Below, in pieces: positions 61,231 through 64,000 of a stretch of 64,000 nucleotides of DNA. This DNA is from Clostridium ljungdahlii (GTDB lineage Bacteria > Bacillota > Clostridia > Clostridiales > Clostridiaceae). Numbering within the stretch: position 1 is the first letter of the stretch; the number at the start of each line of letters is the position of its first letter. The notes beneath the pieces are model-generated. The model saw only the letters and a program-made list of their open reading frames with translations, had not been told where the DNA came from and searched no databases. The translations under genes were made by a program, and so were the position numbers. The stretch covers positions 1-64,000 of the forward strand of contig NZ_LITT01000006.1 in assembly GCF_001636845.1 (NCBI RefSeq), given 5' to 3'.

Positions 61231-62919
61231 TTGATTTACCTTAAATTGCTTCAGAACATGGCCTTAATTGCTTTATCTGCATATATGTACAATCATTCTA
61301 GTGTTTTAAAACAATTAATTAAAGACGAATTGGGAACCGTAGATAAAATTTTACTTGTAATATTTTTTAGTACTTTAGGTATTTTAAGTAATTATACGGG
61401 TGTAAACGTAGAACCAGTTAATAATATTAAGTCAGAAACTATGGCTTTGGGGTATCTGGGAATGCATGATGCTATAGCTAATACAAGACCTATTGCAGCC
61501 ATAGTTTCTGGATATATTGGAGGACCATTAATTGGAGTTATAGTAGGATTGATCTCAGGAATTCATAGGTATGCTTTAGGTGGTTTTACTGCTGTTGCTT
61601 GCGCTATTGCAACTATAGTAGAAGGGTTTATAGGAGGTATTGCAAGAAAATATTCCAAGGATGAAAGCCTCAATGTAAAACACGCATTTTTTGCTGCCAT
61701 AGTTGCAGAATGTTTTCAAATGATAATAATTTTAATATTTGCAAGACCTCTTATAAGTGCACTTATATTAGTAAAAATTATAGCTGTCCCGATGATACTT
61801 ATAAATTCATTAGGTACTGTTATTTTTATAAGTATAATAAAAAGTGTTAAGGAAGAATATAATAAAGTTGGAGCTATAGAAGCACAAAAGGCTTTAAACA
61901 TTGCAAAGAGAACTGTAAAATATATGAGAAAAGGACTTGGTGAGGAAACAGCTAAAAATGTATCAAGAATAATATATGAAGTAGCAAATATTGATGGAAT
62001 ACTTATAGGGGATAAAAGTGATATTTTGACTTGCTCTGTTAAAAACATAAATAAGATAAGATTAAGAGAAAGTATATATAAGTGTGATAAATTTCCTGTT
62101 TATAAAATCATAAATGAAGGACAGATGTTTTTTGTGTGTGCACCATTTAATATACCAAACTCTGGTTTTGAAGGAGTGCTGGGACTTGGATTGAAGTCAA
62201 AAAAAGATATTAACAATTATTTTATACAATTTGTACAGGAACTAAGCGATTTACTCTCTAACCAGATAGAATTATATAAACTAAATAAATTGGCAGAAGA
62301 AGCATCCATAGCAGAATTTAAAGCACTAAGATCCCAGATACAACCTCATTTTCTATTTAATGCTCTAAATACCATATCGTCATTTTGTAGGACAAACCCC
62401 TCTAAAGCTAGGGAACTTATTATAGATTTATCAAATTATTTTAGACAAACTTTAAAGAGAGAAGAAGATTTTGCCTATTTAAAAGATGAATTAGAATTTA
62501 CTAAATCATACATTTCTATTGAAGAAGCTAGATTTGGAAATAGACTGAAGTTAATTATTGATATACCAGATAAAATGATGACAGCGAAAGTTCCTGCGTT
62601 CATACTACAGCCTATTGTAGAAAATGCTATAAAACATGGAATACTACCCAAACCTGAAGGTGGTAGTGTATATCTTAAGGCATCTTTTAAGGATAAAGAC
62701 ATATTGTTTTCAGTAGAAGATACTGGGGTAGGTATGAGCAATGAAAGATTAAATGAAATTTTAACTAAATGGCCTGGAATAGGATTGAAGAATGTAAATG
62801 AAAGATTAAAACTATTATATGGGGAAGACCATGGACTAAGTATAAAGACTTCTTTAAATAATGGAACTAAAATTAGTTTCCTCATATCAATGAAGGAGGT
62901 TTCATTGGCAAATGGATAA
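61231..62919 (+). CDS. LytS-type sensor histidine kinase (5TMR_LYT)
   Basis: The 562-residue kinase has an N-terminal membrane domain of about six helices with the LYT landmark NVEPVNNIKSETMALGYLGM, then GGPLIGVIVGLISGIHRYALGG. A GAF-like linker follows (residues 230-340), and then a His_kinase/HATPase pair: the phosphoacceptor His is in QIQPHFLFNALNTISSFCR, the N box in QPIVENAIKHGI, and G boxes in DTGVGMS and GIGLKNVNERL. The start is TTG with GAGGAG upstream. It overlaps its response regulator by 8 bases. BtsS- and LytS-type sensors can detect pyruvate, fitting cstA next door. Confidence 0.92.
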   Translation: MIYLKLLQNMALIALSAYMYNHSSVLKQLIKDELGTVDKILLVIFFSTLGILSNYTGVNVEPVNNIKSETMALGYLGMHDAIANTRPIAAIVSGYIGGPLIGVIVGLISGIHRYALGGFTAVACAIATIVEGFIGGIARKYSKDESLNVKHAFFAAIVAECFQMIIILIFARPLISALILVKIIAVPMILINSLGTVIFISIIKSVKEEYNKVGAIEAQKALNIAKRTVKYMRKGLGEETAKNVSRIIYEVANIDGILIGDKSDILTCSVKNINKIRLRESIYKCDKFPVYKIINEGQMFFVCAPFNIPNSGFEGVLGLGLKSKKDINNYFIQFVQELSDLLSNQIELYKLNKLAEEASIAEFKALRSQIQPHFLFNALNTISSFCRTNPSKARELIIDLSNYFRQTLKREEDFAYLKDELEFTKSYISIEEARFGNRLKLIIDIPDKMMTAKVPAFILQPIVENAIKHGILPKPEGGSVYLKASFKDKDILFSVEDTGVGMSNERLNEILTKWPGIGLKNVNERLKLLYGEDHGLSIKTSLNNGTKISFLISMKEVSLANG

Positions 62920-63682
62920 ACTAAAATGTGTTATTGTAGAAGATGAGATTCCTGCTGCGGAGGAATTGAATTATATAATATCAAAATATGAGGATTTATA
63001 TATAGAAGGAATTGCATACGATGGTAAAAGTGGACTAGATCTTATAAAAAATAGAAAGCCAAATGCTGTATTTTTAGATATAAATATGCCTTTAAAAAAT
63101 GGTATTGAATTGGCAAAAGTTATTAAAGAATTTGATAAATCAATAGATATAATATTTGTTACTGCTTATGAACAATATGCAGTTCAGGCTTTCGAAATAT
63201 ATGCTCTTGATTATGTGCTTAAACCTTTTGATGAAAAAAGAATAGCTGTTACTATAAGAAGATTAATTAGCAAATGGCATGAAAAAAGTTCAGAAAATGA
63301 AAAAATACCTGATATATTAAATGAAATAGTAAGTAAAATAGACAAAGAGAGCAATTTGGTAAAGAGAATTCCTTGTGAGAGGCAAGGAAAGATAATATTA
63401 GTAAATGTAAAGGATATATATTATTGCTACATAGAAGATGATAAAACCTACGTTAAAACTAGAAATGACAGGTATCTGGTTGGAACAACTCTTTATCAGA
63501 TAGGAGAGAAAACTAATTTTTTTAGATGTCACAGGAGCTACCTGGTAAATATGGATAATATAAAAGAATTATATTCTTGGTTTAATGGAACTTACAAACT
63601 GGTTATGGATGATCAAGAAAAATCAGAAATTCCTATAAGCAGAAGTAATGTAAAAAAGTTGAGAGAATTGCTTAAGATATGA
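62912..63682 (+). CDS. LytTR-family response regulator
   Basis: The 256-residue protein has a receiver domain (CVIVEDEIPAAEELNYIISK; phosphoacceptor D56 in FLDINMP; Lys in LKPFDEKRI) and a C-terminal LytTR DNA-binding domain (IILVNVKDIYYCYIEDDKTY; FFRCHRSYLVNMDNIKEL; IPISRSNVKKLREL). AAGGAGG lies inside the end of the kinase gene, so the two are coupled. It likely binds 21-base-spaced direct repeats such as those before cstA copy 1. Confidence 0.93.
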   Translation: MDKLKCVIVEDEIPAAEELNYIISKYEDLYIEGIAYDGKSGLDLIKNRKPNAVFLDINMPLKNGIELAKVIKEFDKSIDIIFVTAYEQYAVQAFEIYALDYVLKPFDEKRIAVTIRRLISKWHEKSSENEKIPDILNEIVSKIDKESNLVKRIPCERQGKIILVNVKDIYYCYIEDDKTYVKTRNDRYLVGTTLYQIGEKTNFFRCHRSYLVNMDNIKELYSWFNGTYKLVMDDQEKSEIPISRSNVKKLRELLKI

Positions 63683-63684
63683 AC

Positions 63685-63710
63685 TATAGAGTTTCTAAGT
63701 AAAAAATTAA
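63685..63710 (+). repeat. Single MITE end
   Basis: TATAGAGTTTCTAAGTAAAAA matches the ends of the palindromes at 47706 and 56739, but no inverted partner is seen before the window ends. It sits 2 bases after the response-regulator stop, within about 25 bases of the next ribosome binding site. Confidence 0.5.
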
Positions 63711-63733
63711 ATTGTGAAAAGGAGAAATGTATT

Positions 63734-64000
63734 ATGGCATTAGTAAATGTAAGTCTTCAAGTATTACCTGTAGTGAAGGATAAGGATTTGTATGGTGTTG
63801 TTGATAAGGTTATAGAGTATATAGCTTCTACTGGGGTAAAGTATGAAGTAGGACCTATGGAAACTACTATGGAAGGTGAATTGAGTGAACTTCTGAAAAT
63901 AGTAGAAAAGTCTCAAAGTATATGTGTAGAAGCAGGTGCAGAGAGAGTTGCATCTGTAGTGAAAATAGATTATAAACCAACAGGAGTAACAATGAAAGAG
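63734..64000 (+). CDS. Thiamine-binding-like (MTH1187/YkoF) domain protein, partial
   Basis: The frame is open to the window edge (89 codons seen). It begins ALVNVSLQVLPVVKDKDLYG and has YEVGPMETTMEGELSELLKI, typical for the MTH1187/YkoF-like family that binds thiamine or its pyrimidine part. In other firmicutes this gene leads an ABC transporter operon for hydroxymethylpyrimidine. The continuation lies outside the window. AAGGAGA precedes the ATG. Confidence 0.8.
   Translation, partial: MALVNVSLQVLPVVKDKDLYGVVDKVIEYIASTGVKYEVGPMETTMEGELSELLKIVEKSQSICVEAGAERVASVVKIDYKPTGVTMKE

Overview
The window is AT-rich, low-GC Firmicute DNA with strong purine-rich ribosome binding sites. It carries the complete Wood-Ljungdahl (acetyl-CoA pathway) cluster of an acetogenic Clostridium. 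The gene order acsA-cooC-fhs-fchA-folD-metV-metF-lpdA-cooC-acsD-acsC-acsE-acsB-gcvH-acsV, followed by a CooT-like gene, matches what I recall of the C. ljungdahlii / C. autoethanogenum / C. ragsdalei group. The CO dehydrogenase gene is uninterrupted, with a TCA Ser codon at position 401. I recall a TGA there in C. autoethanogenum, so this window looks more like C. ljungdahlii or a close sister. The species call is inference.

Layout. (1) 1-12 kb is an accessory, decaying region. It has a tRNA-Trp followed by a gutted tyrosine integrase, two SAM methyltransferases, a truncated GNAT acetyltransferase, a broken AlbA/Schlafen-type regulator behind six phased iterons, an overlapping pair made of a PD-(D/E)XK-like nuclease and an unknown partner, a YdcF-like protein, a COG0523 GTPase overlapping an aquaporin, an HD-domain protein coupled to a frameshifted small protein, and a membrane-anchored deacetylase-like protein. 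(2) 12-20 kb holds modD beside a modC scar, a methyltransferase, a siroheme/4Fe-4S reductase, a YeiH-type exporter divergent from a LysR regulator, an Mrp ATPase / DUF134 / NifX-like cluster and a UspA protein. (3) 20.7-41.2 kb is the carbon fixation locus. CODH (AcsA) and its Ni-insertion ATPase come first, then the methyl branch (Fhs, FchA, FolD, MetV, MetF), LpdA, the second CooC, the corrinoid protein AcsCD, methyltransferase AcsE, acetyl-CoA synthase AcsB, GcvH, the corrinoid reactivator AcsV, a CooT-like protein and a His-rich metal-binding protein, DUF3786, and a formate/nitrite-type channel. (4) 41.4-48.1 kb has a GlpA/GlpO-like trio of redox genes, DUF1836, a RusA-like nuclease and TsaD. 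It is peppered with four copies of a structured repeat, one of them nested inside a MITE-like palindrome. (5) 48.5-64 kb has pyruvate carboxylase, ProC, a patatin, an M16C peptidase, two CstA-type (probably pyruvate/peptide) transporters read toward lower coordinates, a LytS/LytT two-component system, and the start of a thiamine-binding-like protein.

How it fits together. CO or CO2 is reduced and combined with a methyl group made from formate on tetrahydrofolate to give acetyl-CoA. Nickel supply genes (two CooC ATPases, CooT, the His-rich protein) sit with the nickel enzymes. FolD lacks the two residues needed for cyclohydrolase activity, so FchA must supply that step. Pyruvate carboxylase draws carbon toward oxaloacetate, and CstA plus LytST suggest pyruvate sensing and uptake nearby.

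The less explained signals are the structured repeat family (42.8-48 kb), whose boundaries are exposed by one nested insertion and which supplies the last codons of one gene; the MITE family it inserts into; the 21-bp-phased iterons at 2.9-3.1 kb; the nuclease/partner pair at 4.1-5.5 kb; and a 19-bp perfect inverted repeat at 9.8 kb. All calls come from reading the sequence and remembered family knowledge. No database search was run.
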